Source: Prevotellaceae bacterium UBA1746
GTDB taxonomy: Bacteria; Bacteroidota; Bacteroidia; Bacteroidales; Bacteroidaceae
Direction of reading: 5' to 3'
Assembly: GCA_002314875.1 (NCBI GenBank)
Contig: DCHS01000007.1
Location: 1-45,944 of the forward strand
Length of the DNA: 45,944 bases
In this document: piece by piece, positions 14,621-23,502 of the stretch
Layout: each line of letters opens with the position of its first letter
Position numbering within the stretch: the first letter of the stretch is position 1
Translations under genes and position numbers: made by a program
The notes under the pieces: generated by a model
The model's input: only the letters and a program-made list of their open reading frames with translations
Databases searched by the model: none
Told to the model about the DNA's origin: nothing

Positions 14621-16216
14621 ATGCATAGATACAACCTACTGCTCACCCTCCTTTCCATTATGTCGGTCCTGGCTTCTGAAGCCGAGGCCCAGACGACTAC
14701 GGGCGGAAGTCAAGGCAACAATGTGCCGAGAGCAGTGGTCAACATACTCATCGACCAACTTCGCAGCGACTATCTCGAAGCTTTCACGCCGCTCTACGGC
14801 AGTGACGGTTTCAAATTGCTGATGAAGGACGGCTGCGTCTTTACTGCCGGAGAATATCCTCTGGCTCATCCTGACCGTGCCTCTGCCGCAGCAACTTTGG
14901 CGACAGGAACAACGGCCGCAGATCATGGTATTGTCAGTATGCACTGGCTCAACCGCGAGACCCTGCGTCCCATGTACTGTGTAGAAGACCGTACCGTTAA
15001 AGGTCGTGTAACTACCGACCAGTTCTCTCCGAAATGGCTCAATGTGAGCACAGTGAGTGACGAATTGAAAGTCGCTACTGACGGTGCTGCACGAGTATAC
15101 AGTATTGCCCCCAATGCCGATGCCGCCATTCTCAGCGCAGGCCATGCAGCAGATTACGTAGTCTGGATTGATGACCAAACCGGTTTCTGGTCCACCTCTT
15201 CTTACTATGGCAATCTCCCTATGTGGGCAGATTATCGCAATACCCGCCACCCTCTCGAAAAGAAAGTCAAAGAGGCATGGATGCCCTACAACGATCAGGT
15301 AGGCGCATTCTCGTATTTCCTTTCAGGTGCTGACGAAAAGCCCTTCAAACATGACTTCAAAGGCAACCAGCGCTATGTCAATTTCAAAACATCGGGATTG
15401 GTAAACGACGAAGTTGCCACTACGGCATGTATGGCCATTGAAAGTTCGGAATTCGGCGATGATGCCACAACGGACTATATGACCGTCAGCCTCTATGCCG
15501 GCAACTTCAATCATCACTCTATCAACGAAATGCCGTTGGAAGTCCAAGACACTTATGTTCGTCTGGACCGTGCTATTGCTTCTATCATGCAGTCCGTTGA
15601 GAAGAAAGTCGGTGCTGGCAATGCTCTCTTCATGCTGACTTCTACGGGATACACAGAGGAAGAAGTTGCAGACCTTTCGAAATTCCGCATTCCCACGGGA
15701 AGTTTCGATATGAATCGTGCTTCCTCCCTTTTGGGCATGTATCTCGTTGCCGTCTATGGTCAAGGCAATTATATTGAAGCCACCTACGGCACCGAAATCT
15801 ATTTTAACCATAAACTTCTCGAAGACCGCCAAATCAGCGTTTCGGATTTCCAGAGTCGTGCGCAGGATTTCCTTTTGCAGCTCAGCGGTGTCAAAGATGT
15901 CTATACTGCTCAGCGCCTTTTGCAAGGTGCCTGGACTCCTGGCATCTCCCGAATGCGTGGAGGTTTCAATCCCCAGCGTTCCGGAGATGTAAACATTCAA
16001 GTTCAACCTGGCTGGCGAATCACTTCGAGCGACCCCAACCAACCCACACAGATTTCCCGTGAATCCTACGTTTCTTTCCCCATCATCTTCTATGGTTGTG
16101 GTGTGGAAGCAGAAACCAATGATAGACCCGCGTCCGTCGACTGCATCGCTCCGACGCTCAGCAAGGCGATGCGAATCCGTGCCCCGAATGCCTGTGCGAA
16201 AGCCGCACTCAGATAA
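14621..16216 (+). CDS. Alkaline phosphatase-superfamily protein, apparently lacking metal ligands
   Basis: A 531-residue exported protein with a signal peptide ending near AEA and the overall layout of PafA-like phosphatases: VVNILIDQLRSDYLEAF at the N-terminus, then ASAAATLATGTTAADHGIV. The usual active-site landmarks look altered. The nucleophile region reads EYPLAHPDRAS rather than a Thr followed by PGHAS. The middle metal site reads SLYAGNFNHH where a D-x-x-G-H pattern is expected. LTSTGYTEEE replaces the usual DHG, and SYVSFPIIFYGCG lacks the preceding HG. I infer a catalytically dead or repurposed periplasmic protein. It lies 36 nt after lnb and 31 nt before secA, so it is cotranscribed with export and lipoprotein genes. 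Confidence 0.75.
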   Translation: MHRYNLLLTLLSIMSVLASEAEAQTTTGGSQGNNVPRAVVNILIDQLRSDYLEAFTPLYGSDGFKLLMKDGCVFTAGEYPLAHPDRASAAATLATGTTAADHGIVSMHWLNRETLRPMYCVEDRTVKGRVTTDQFSPKWLNVSTVSDELKVATDGAARVYSIAPNADAAILSAGHAADYVVWIDDQTGFWSTSSYYGNLPMWADYRNTRHPLEKKVKEAWMPYNDQVGAFSYFLSGADEKPFKHDFKGNQRYVNFKTSGLVNDEVATTACMAIESSEFGDDATTDYMTVSLYAGNFNHHSINEMPLEVQDTYVRLDRAIASIMQSVEKKVGAGNALFMLTSTGYTEEEVADLSKFRIPTGSFDMNRASSLLGMYLVAVYGQGNYIEATYGTEIYFNHKLLEDRQISVSDFQSRAQDFLLQLSGVKDVYTAQRLLQGAWTPGISRMRGGFNPQRSGDVNIQVQPGWRITSSDPNQPTQISRESYVSFPIIFYGCGVEAETNDRPASVDCIAPTLSKAMRIRAPNACAKAALR

Positions 16217-16247
16217 CTTGATTAGAAAAAAACAATAAAAACACTAT

Positions 16248-19200
16248 ATGAATTTTAAAAGTATTATCGCAAGCATTTTCGGCAGTAAGTTCTCCCGAGA
16301 CATGAAGGAGATTGAACCGATTGTTGCTAAATGTAAGGCCGCTCACGAGGCCATGGTGGGACTCACCAATGACGAACTCCGTGCAAAAACTCCCCTTCTC
16401 CGTCAGCAGATCCAGGACTCTGCCGCTGATCTCAACGAGAAGATTCTGGAACTGAAGGCAAAGATTGAAGACACTCCCATCGAGGACCGTGAACTCATCT
16501 TTAACCAGATTGACAAACTCGAGAAAGAAGTTCTCGAACGTATTGACAAGGCTCTCGACAAGGCCCTTCCCGAGGCATTCGGTATCATGAAGGAAACCGC
16601 CCGTCGTTTCACAGAAAACAAAACTATCGAAGTTACCGCTACCGAATTTGATAAGGAACTGGCACTTACCAAGGATTTCGTTGAAATTTCTGCTGACGGC
16701 ACAAAGGCTATCTATCACAACCATTGGGTTGCCGGTGGTAACGATACCCTTTGGAATATGGTACACTACGATGTTCAGTTGTTCGGTGGTGTAGTTCTTG
16801 AACAAGGTAAGATTGCCGAAATGGCAACTGGTGAAGGTAAGACTCTCGTAGCAACCTGCCCTGTATTCCTCCGCGCTCTTTCCGGCCGTGGCGTTCACGT
16901 GGTAACCGTCAACGATTACCTTGCAAAGCGTGACTCCGAATGGATGGGTCCTCTCTATATGTTCCAGGGCCTCAGCGTTGACTGCATCGACAAGCACCAG
17001 CCCAACAGCCAGGCTCGTCGTAACGCCTACAATGCCGATATCACCTTCGGTACCAATAATGAATTCGGTTTCGACTACCTCCGCGATAACATGGCGATGC
17101 GTCCCGAGGACCTCGTTCAGCGTAAGCACTATTATGCTATCGTCGATGAGGTTGACTCCGTATTGATTGACGATGCTCGTACTCCTCTTATTATCAGTGG
17201 TCCTGTTGCCCGCGGCGATGACCAGATGTACGAACAGTATCAGCCCCTCGTTGAACAACTCGTTAATGTTCAGCGTACCTTTGCCAGCAAACTCCTTGCA
17301 GAGGCAAAGAAGCTCATCTCCAGTGAGAATCCCGAAGATCAGGAACAGGGTAACCTTCTCCTCTTCCGTTCTTACAAGGCTCTTCCCAAGAACAAGGCTC
17401 TCATCAAGTACCTCTCTGAGCCCGGCATCAAGGCTGGTATGCTCAAGACCGAGGAATACTACATGGAGAACAACAACAAGCACATGCCCGAGGCTACCAA
17501 GCCCCTCTACTTCGTTGTTGATGAAAAGCAGAAGTCCTGCGACTTGACCGATAAGGGTACTGCATGGCTTTCTGACCAGGTAAAGAACAAGGATCTCTTC
17601 GTTCTTCCCGATATCACCTCACAGCTTTCCGCCCTCGAAAAGGAAAAGCTCACCGAAGAAGAACGCGTTTCTAAAAAGGATGAACTCCTCGCAGAATACG
17701 CAGTCAAGAGCGACCGCGTGCACACCCTCCAGCAGCTGCTGAAGGCATATACTATGTTCGAACTCAACGACGACTATGTCATCATGGATGGTCAGGTAAA
17801 AATTGTCGATGAGCAGACAGGTCGTATCATGGAAGGTCGTCGTTGGAGCGACGGTCTCCATCAAGCTGTTGAAGCAAAGGAACATGTAAAGGTAGAGGCT
17901 GCTACCCAGACCTTCGCTACCATTACACTCCAGAACTACTTCCGTATGTACCACAAACTCGCTGGTATGACCGGTACCGCTATCACCGAGGCTGGTGAAT
18001 TCTGGAATATCTACAAACTCGATGTTGTTGAAATTCCTACCAACAAGCCCATCGCCCGTGATGATATGAACGACCGCGTTTATCGTACCCAGCGTGAGAA
18101 GTACAATGCAGTTATCGACGAAATCGAATTGATGCGCACCAGCGGTCGTCCCTGCCTCGTGGGTACAACCAGCGTGGAAATCAGTGAATTGCTCAGCCGT
18201 TTGCTCCGTGTTCGTAAGATCAACGACCACCAGGTATTGAATGCTAAACTTCACCAGAAGGAAGCAGATATCGTTGCACGTGCAGGTCAGAGCGTCCCCG
18301 GTAAGGTATATGTTACCACTGACGAGCGTGCATTCTGCGACAACGCAACCGCAAAAATGTGGCAGAAGCGACTCGATGAGATTAACGGTACAACCGGTGA
18401 AATCCGCGAGGAAGAACGTCTCCTCGGTGCAGTAACCATTGCAACCAACATGGCAGGTCGTGGTACCGACATCAAGCTCTCCGACGATGTTCGTGAAGCA
18501 GGTGGTCTTGCTATCATCGGTACAGAACGTCATGAAAGCCGTCGTGTTGACCGCCAGCTCCGTGGTCGTTCCGGTCGTCAGGGTGACGTTGGTTCTTCTG
18601 TATTCTTCATTTCTCTTGAAGACAAACTGATGCGTCTCTTCGCCAGCGAACGTATTGCCAGCGTAATGGATAAGCTTGGTTTCAAAGAAGGCGAAATGCT
18701 CGAGAGCAAGATGATCAGCAACTCTGTTGAACGTGCACAGAAGAAGGTTGAAGAAAACAACTTCGGTATGCGTAAGCATCTTCTCGAATACGATGATGTA
18801 ATGAACCAGCAGCGTACCATCATCTATGAAAAGCGTCGTCACGCTCTCATGGGTGAACGTATCGGCATGGATATCTCCAACATGATCTGGGACCGTGTGG
18901 TTGAAATCATCGAAAAGTATGACTACGTGGATTGCAAGGAACGTTTCATCGAAATTTTCGCTATGGAATGTCCTTTCACCAACGAAGAACACCACGATGC
19001 TCGTCGTGGCAGCGCTAAGATTGAAGACCTTGAAGAAAAGGCCTTCCAGGCTTGTATGGAAACCTTCCATCGCCGTATCAACAGCATTGCCAGCACTGCT
19101 CTCCCCGTTATCACCGATATCGTTGAGAATCCCAACAACAAATTCGTTAACGTCAGCATTCCTATCTCTGACAGCAAGTTTATCTACAATATGAACGTCA

Positions 19201-19484
19201 AGCTGCAGGAAGCATACGACACCCAGTGCAAGAACATTGTAAAGGAATTCGAGAAGATGATTCTCCTCCGCAACATCGACGATGCATGGAAGGAAAATCT
19301 CCGTCTCCTCGACGAACTCAAGCACTCTGTCCGCAACGTAAGTTACGAGCAGAAGGATCCTCTTGTAATTTATAAGATTGAATCTGTAAAACTTTTCGAC
19401 CAGATGGTAAATACCATCAACGACGAAGTTGTGGCAACGTTGATGCGTGCTCGTATTGCCGTTGACCCCAAACAGCAACAATAA
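16248..19484 (+). CDS. secA: Preprotein translocase ATPase SecA
   Basis: The 1078-residue motor that drives unfolded proteins through SecYEG. Walker A is ATGEGKT at 193-199 and the DEVD box is at 300-303, followed by SVLIDDARTPLIISGP. The second ATPase half shows MAGRGTDIKL and QLRGRSGRQGD. The protein is longer than E. coli SecA because of insertions common in Bacteroidetes (about 60-115 and 345-480). The C-terminus is unusual: it ends IAVDPKQQQ straight after the helical scaffold region, with no CxCxSGxxxxxC(H/C) zinc motif. Codon use is strongly biased, as for a highly expressed gene. It lies in the lnb operon, 33 nt before serC. Confidence 0.97.
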   Translation: MNFKSIIASIFGSKFSRDMKEIEPIVAKCKAAHEAMVGLTNDELRAKTPLLRQQIQDSAADLNEKILELKAKIEDTPIEDRELIFNQIDKLEKEVLERIDKALDKALPEAFGIMKETARRFTENKTIEVTATEFDKELALTKDFVEISADGTKAIYHNHWVAGGNDTLWNMVHYDVQLFGGVVLEQGKIAEMATGEGKTLVATCPVFLRALSGRGVHVVTVNDYLAKRDSEWMGPLYMFQGLSVDCIDKHQPNSQARRNAYNADITFGTNNEFGFDYLRDNMAMRPEDLVQRKHYYAIVDEVDSVLIDDARTPLIISGPVARGDDQMYEQYQPLVEQLVNVQRTFASKLLAEAKKLISSENPEDQEQGNLLLFRSYKALPKNKALIKYLSEPGIKAGMLKTEEYYMENNNKHMPEATKPLYFVVDEKQKSCDLTDKGTAWLSDQVKNKDLFVLPDITSQLSALEKEKLTEEERVSKKDELLAEYAVKSDRVHTLQQLLKAYTMFELNDDYVIMDGQVKIVDEQTGRIMEGRRWSDGLHQAVEAKEHVKVEAATQTFATITLQNYFRMYHKLAGMTGTAITEAGEFWNIYKLDVVEIPTNKPIARDDMNDRVYRTQREKYNAVIDEIELMRTSGRPCLVGTTSVEISELLSRLLRVRKINDHQVLNAKLHQKEADIVARAGQSVPGKVYVTTDERAFCDNATAKMWQKRLDEINGTTGEIREEERLLGAVTIATNMAGRGTDIKLSDDVREAGGLAIIGTERHESRRVDRQLRGRSGRQGDVGSSVFFISLEDKLMRLFASERIASVMDKLGFKEGEMLESKMISNSVERAQKKVEENNFGMRKHLLEYDDVMNQQRTIIYEKRRHALMGERIGMDISNMIWDRVVEIIEKYDYVDCKERFIEIFAMECPFTNEEHHDARRGSAKIEDLEEKAFQACMETFHRRINSIASTALPVITDIVENPNNKFVNVSIPISDSKFIYNMNVKLQEAYDTQCKNIVKEFEKMILLRNIDDAWKENLRLLDELKHSVRNVSYEQKDPLVIYKIESVKLFDQMVNTINDEVVATLMRARIAVDPKQQQ

Positions 19485-19517
19485 GCCCTTATAACTAACC
19501 AATAAATCATATAACAA

Positions 19518-20591
19518 ATGAAAAAGTACAATTTTGGCGCAGGTCCCTCTATCCTGCCCCCCGAAGTCATCAAGGCAACTGCTGATGCACTCATCAATTT
19601 CGATGAGACTGGTCTCTCTCTCGCAGAAATCAGTCACCGTACAAAGAATTTCCAGGCTGTCATGGACGAAGCCCAGGCCCTCATCAAGGAACTTCTCAAT
19701 GTTCCCGAAGGTTACGAAGTTCTCTTTGTAGGTGGTGGTGCCAGCACTCAGTTCTGCTATGTTCCTTTCAACCTCCTCGAAAACAAGGCGGCTTACCTCA
19801 ATACTGGTGTTTGGGCTAAGAAGGCTTTGAAGGAAGCTAAGCTCTTTGGTGAAGCTGTAGAAGTAGCCTCTAGCGCTGCTGACAATTTCACTTATATCCC
19901 TAAGGATTACACCGTTCCCGCTGATGCTGATTATTTCCACATCACAACGAACAACACCATTTACGGTACCGAACTTCACGAAGATATTGACAGCCCCGTA
20001 AACCTTGTGGCAGATATGTCCAGTGACATCTTCAGCCGCGTTCTTGATGTTAAGAAGTACGCTATGATCTATGGTGGTGCTCAGAAGAACCTTTCTATGG
20101 CTGGTGTTACCTTTATCATCGTTCGTACCGATATTCTCGGCAAGGTAACCCGTCCTATCCCCACCATGATTGACTACCGCACCCATGTAAACAAGGGCAG
20201 TATGTTCAATACTCCTCCTGTAGTTCCCATCTTCACCTGCCTCCAGACCCTCCGTTGGATCAAGGCTCAGGGTGGTGTTGTAGAAATGGAACGTCGTGCT
20301 AAAGAACGTGCAGATCTCCTTTATGGCGAAATCGACCGTAATCCCCTCTTCCGTGGTACTGTTACCTGCAAGGAAGACCGCAGCTATATGAACATCTGCT
20401 TCGTAATGGCTGAGGGTAAGGAAGATCTCCAGGCTGAATTCCTTGAATTTGCTACAGCTCGTGGTATGCACGGTATCAAGGGCCATCGTGATGTTGGTGG
20501 TTTCCGCGCAAGTTGCTACAACGCAATGCCTCTCGAAGGTGTTCAGGCCCTCGTTGAGACCATGCAGGAATTCGAAAAGCTCCACGCTTAA
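19518..20591 (+). CDS. serC: Phosphoserine aminotransferase SerC
   Basis: A 357-residue PLP enzyme converting 3-phosphohydroxypyruvate and glutamate to O-phosphoserine, and also used in pyridoxal phosphate synthesis. Family signatures include NFGAGPSILPPEV at the N-terminus and YGGAQKNLSMAG, where Lys190 should carry PLP. GIKGHRDVGGFRASCYNAMP marks the C-terminal substrate site. Length is normal. It follows secA by 33 nt and precedes serA by 26 nt, so two consecutive steps of serine synthesis are together. Codon bias is strong, pointing to high expression. Confidence 0.96.
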   Translation: MKKYNFGAGPSILPPEVIKATADALINFDETGLSLAEISHRTKNFQAVMDEAQALIKELLNVPEGYEVLFVGGGASTQFCYVPFNLLENKAAYLNTGVWAKKALKEAKLFGEAVEVASSAADNFTYIPKDYTVPADADYFHITTNNTIYGTELHEDIDSPVNLVADMSSDIFSRVLDVKKYAMIYGGAQKNLSMAGVTFIIVRTDILGKVTRPIPTMIDYRTHVNKGSMFNTPPVVPIFTCLQTLRWIKAQGGVVEMERRAKERADLLYGEIDRNPLFRGTVTCKEDRSYMNICFVMAEGKEDLQAEFLEFATARGMHGIKGHRDVGGFRASCYNAMPLEGVQALVETMQEFEKLHA

Positions 20592-20617
20592 TTCTTAATT
20601 CATAATTCGTAATTAGA

Positions 20618-21538
20618 ATGAAGGTTCTCGTTTTAACAGAAAAGCCCTTTGCTGCTGCTGCAGTTCAGGGAATCCGTGAAATCGTAGAAGGTGCAGGCCA
20701 CGAGTTTGCTACCCTTGAGAAATACACGGAACGCGCTCAGGCTCTCGAAGCTGTGAAGGATGCTGATGCTCTCATCATCCGTTCCGACAAAGTGGATGCA
20801 GAAGTCATGGACGCTGCTCCCAACTTGAAGATTGTCGTTCGTGCTGGTGCTGGTTATGACAATGTAGATCTTGCTGCTGCAACTGCACGCAATATCGTTG
20901 TTATGAATACACCTGGCCAGAATGCCAATGCTGTTGCAGAACTCTGCTTCGGTCTTCTCGTCTTTGCCGTTCGTAAGTTCTACACCGGTGCTGCTGGTTC
21001 TGAACTTATGGGTAAGCGTCTCGGTATTCTTGCTTTCGGAAATGTCGGTCGTAATGTCAGCCGTATTGCTAAGGGCTTCGGTATGGAAGTTTGGGCTTAC
21101 GATGCATTCTGCCCCAAGGATGTTATCGAGGCTGCTGGTGTTCACGCCGTTGACTCTCAGGATGAACTCTTCCGTGAGTGCGATGTTATCAGTCTCCACA
21201 TCCCTGCAACTCCCGAAACCAAGCAGAGCATCAACCGCGCTCTCTGCTCTACGATGAAGAAGGGCGCTGTTTTGCTCAATACTGCTCGTAAGGAAGTCAT
21301 CAATGAAGCAGAACTCCTTGCTCTTATGGAGGAACGCACAGACTTGCGCTATGTCACCGACATCAAGCCCGATGCTGATGCTGATTTCGCTGCTAAGTGC
21401 GAAGGCCGTTACTTCTCAACTCCCAAGAAGATGGGCGCACAGACCGCTGAAGCTAACATCAACGCCGGTCTTGCCGCTGCACGCCAGATCAGCGACTTCT
21501 TTGCTACTGGTAATACCCGTTTCCAGGTAAACAAGTAA
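20618..21538 (+). CDS. serA: D-3-phosphoglycerate dehydrogenase, type III with Lys at the catalytic site
   Basis: A 306-residue 2-hydroxyacid dehydrogenase that makes 3-phosphohydroxypyruvate, the first step of serine synthesis. It has the NAD-binding GILAFGNVGRNV and LLNTARKEV carrying the catalytic Arg. It lacks the regulatory ACT domain, so it is a short type III enzyme. The usual TPHxGAQT is TPKKMGAQT here, so the catalytic His is replaced by Lys270 or Lys271, and the expected Glu region reads VTDIKPDAD. This matches the type IIIK class described for Entamoeba and found in Bacteroidetes. Cotranscribed with serC; a terminator follows. Confidence 0.92.
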   Translation: MKVLVLTEKPFAAAAVQGIREIVEGAGHEFATLEKYTERAQALEAVKDADALIIRSDKVDAEVMDAAPNLKIVVRAGAGYDNVDLAAATARNIVVMNTPGQNANAVAELCFGLLVFAVRKFYTGAAGSELMGKRLGILAFGNVGRNVSRIAKGFGMEVWAYDAFCPKDVIEAAGVHAVDSQDELFRECDVISLHIPATPETKQSINRALCSTMKKGAVLLNTARKEVINEAELLALMEERTDLRYVTDIKPDADADFAAKCEGRYFSTPKKMGAQTAEANINAGLAAARQISDFFATGNTRFQVNK

Positions 21539-21553
21539 TTCCCTCCTTTATAT

Positions 21554-21589
21554 AAAAAGAGGACAGTCAAATTGGCTGTCCTCTTTTTT
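21554..21589 (+). terminator. Terminator of the lnb-secA-serA operon
   Basis: A 13-bp perfect stem, AAAAAGAGGACAG (21554-21566) with CTGTCCTCTTTTT (21576-21588), and a 9-nt loop. Confidence 0.9.
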
Positions 21590-21643
21590 GGCTTATTCAC
21601 AAAGCAAAAAGTGGCATAAAACTCTCCATTAGTATATTAAATT

Positions 21644-21666
21644 GCACAAATGCCGCACTTTTGTGC
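21644..21666. promoter_or_regulatory. Inverted repeat upstream of the acyl-CoA ligase, possible operator
   Basis: GCACAAA (21644-21650) and TTTGTGC (21660-21666), spacer 9 nt, lie over the -33 region of the promoter whose TACCTTTG is at 21677. That is the usual place for a repressor or activator of fatty-acid genes. Confidence 0.4.
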
Positions 21667-21676
21667 TAATAATTAT

Positions 21677-21684
21677 TACCTTTG
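21677..21684 (+). promoter_or_regulatory. -7 element of the acyl-CoA ligase gene
   Basis: TACCTTTG, 38 nt before the ATG. The -33 position has no clear TTTG; the inverted repeat at 21644-21666 occupies it. Confidence 0.55.
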
Positions 21685-21722
21685 CTCACAAAACATAGAA
21701 ACACGACATAACTATTCTTGAT

Positions 21723-23411
21723 ATGAACCAACCGCAGAGTTTTATTGCAAACATAGAGAAGACGCTGATTGATCACTGGAACCAAAATGCTTTTACAGAT
21801 TACAAAGGCGACACGCTCCGTTTCTGTGATGTTGCTCGTAGAATGGCCAAGCTCCACATTGGTATGGAAGTCGCTGGGTTAAAACCTGGTGACAAAATTG
21901 CCATTTGCGGAAGAAACAGTGCCAACTGGGCTGTAGCCTTTTTCAGTATCCTTACTTACGGTTGCGTCGTCGTTCCTATTCAGTGCGAGTTTCAGCCAGA
22001 GCAAATCCACAATATCGTAAACCACAGCGAAGCCAAGTTTCTCTATGTGGGTGACGGTGTAGCAAAAGACATTGATTTTGAGAAAATGCCTGATTTGCAA
22101 GGCATCGCCTATCTCAATGACCTTTCGATTCGCAATACACGCTCTGATGTTCTGGTTTATGTTCATGAACACCTCAATGAACTTTTCGGAAAGAAATACC
22201 CAAGACGTTTTGCTCGTGAGCATGTTGTCTATACCCATGAAAATCTTGAGACTTTGGCTATTATCAACTACACAAGTGGAACGACAGGTTTTTCAAAAGG
22301 AGTGATGATTCCTTACCGTTCACTGTGGAGTAATCTTGATTTTGCCCTGCAGAATTTTGGCCCACATGTTAAGTCAGAGGACACCATGCTCAGCACGCTC
22401 CCTATGGCCCACACTTATGGCATGGCTTGTGAAATAATTTTTGGTTTCATCCAAGGATGTCACATTCATTTCCTGAACCGCCAACCTGCACCTTCCCTCG
22501 TAATGGAAGCTGCAGCGAAGGTCAAGCCGGCAATTCTGATTGCCGTGCCTATGGTCATAGAAAAGATTGTACGAAAACATGTCTATCAACGTATGGACCT
22601 CCATAGGGCTCGCTACCTACTCCAACTCCCGCTCATTAAGAGTCGAGTGAAAGAACGTGTCGTAGGCTGGATCAAAGATCAGTTTGGTGGCAACATATAC
22701 CAGATTATGACTGGAGGTGCACCCATGAATCAAGAAATTGAGCAATTCCTCATGGGAGTTGATTTTCCCATCACTAGCGGTTACGGCACTACAGAAACCT
22801 CACCCATGATTACATATAGTGATTGGAAAGAACATATTCTTGGCTCATGCGGCACCGTCGTTCCGAATATGGAACTCGCTCTTATTGCCAAAGACGGAAC
22901 GCTCCTTCGTGCTGGGGATCCTAATACAGCAGACATCGAAGGTGAAGTCGTCTGCCGAGGCATGAATGTCATGTTGGGCTACTATAAAAATGAGGAAGCC
23001 ACAGCTGCGGTCCTTGGTTCCGCGGGATGGCTACACACTGGGGATCTAGGAGTTTTCACCGAAGATGGCCACCTTTTCATCAAGGGACGCATCAAGAACA
23101 TGCTGCTCGGTGCCAACGGCCAAAATATCTATCCCGAAGAAATCGAGGATAAGCTCAACTCCATGCCAGCAGTCTGTGAATCTCTCGTTTTGCAAGAAGG
23201 TCAAAACCTCATCGCACTGGTTTATCCTGACCCCGATGATGTGGAGGCAATTCCACTTTCCACAGAGGAAGTTAAACTGCTGATGGAGCAGAATCGGCAG
23301 GAGTTGAACGCTATTCTTCCCTCTTTCTGCCGCCTCAAAGAAATACGCCTACACGACCGCGAATTTGAGAAGACAGCAAAGAAGTCAATCAAAAGATATC
23401 TTTATCAATAA
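21723..23411 (+). CDS. AMP-forming acyl-CoA/acyl-ACP ligase
   Basis: A 562-residue adenylate-forming enzyme that activates a carboxylic acid, probably a fatty acid, with ATP and joins it to CoA or ACP. The phosphate-binding loop is INYTSGTTGFSKGV. GYGTTETSP, the TGDLGVF stretch with the hinge after GRIKNMLLGANGQNIYPEE, and a near C-terminal Lys in KTAKKSIKRYL complete the set, so it should be active. Chain length cannot be read from the sequence. It is a single-gene unit: a terminator lies before it and a new promoter after it. Confidence 0.88.
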   Translation: MNQPQSFIANIEKTLIDHWNQNAFTDYKGDTLRFCDVARRMAKLHIGMEVAGLKPGDKIAICGRNSANWAVAFFSILTYGCVVVPIQCEFQPEQIHNIVNHSEAKFLYVGDGVAKDIDFEKMPDLQGIAYLNDLSIRNTRSDVLVYVHEHLNELFGKKYPRRFAREHVVYTHENLETLAIINYTSGTTGFSKGVMIPYRSLWSNLDFALQNFGPHVKSEDTMLSTLPMAHTYGMACEIIFGFIQGCHIHFLNRQPAPSLVMEAAAKVKPAILIAVPMVIEKIVRKHVYQRMDLHRARYLLQLPLIKSRVKERVVGWIKDQFGGNIYQIMTGGAPMNQEIEQFLMGVDFPITSGYGTTETSPMITYSDWKEHILGSCGTVVPNMELALIAKDGTLLRAGDPNTADIEGEVVCRGMNVMLGYYKNEEATAAVLGSAGWLHTGDLGVFTEDGHLFIKGRIKNMLLGANGQNIYPEEIEDKLNSMPAVCESLVLQEGQNLIALVYPDPDDVEAIPLSTEEVKLLMEQNRQELNAILPSFCRLKEIRLHDREFEKTAKKSIKRYLYQ

Positions 23412-23426
23412 TTACCCCTACTTTTA

Positions 23427-23458
23427 TTTGGTTGTTTCATAGTTAATGCTTAATTTTG
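23427..23458 (+). promoter_or_regulatory. Promoter of the DUF1015 gene
   Basis: TTTG at 23427-23430, a 20-nt spacer, then TAATTTTG at 23451-23458, 44 nt before the ATG. Confidence 0.75.
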
Positions 23459-23502
23459 CCAGCGATTATTAAGAACACTAACCAAAATAAAATCAGAATA
23501 CT

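Noticed and set aside
17619..20585. A 988-codon open frame on the minus strand across secA and serC
   Set aside because: It is antisense to two highly expressed, well-recognised genes whose biased codons avoid stops on the other strand; the product looks like no family.
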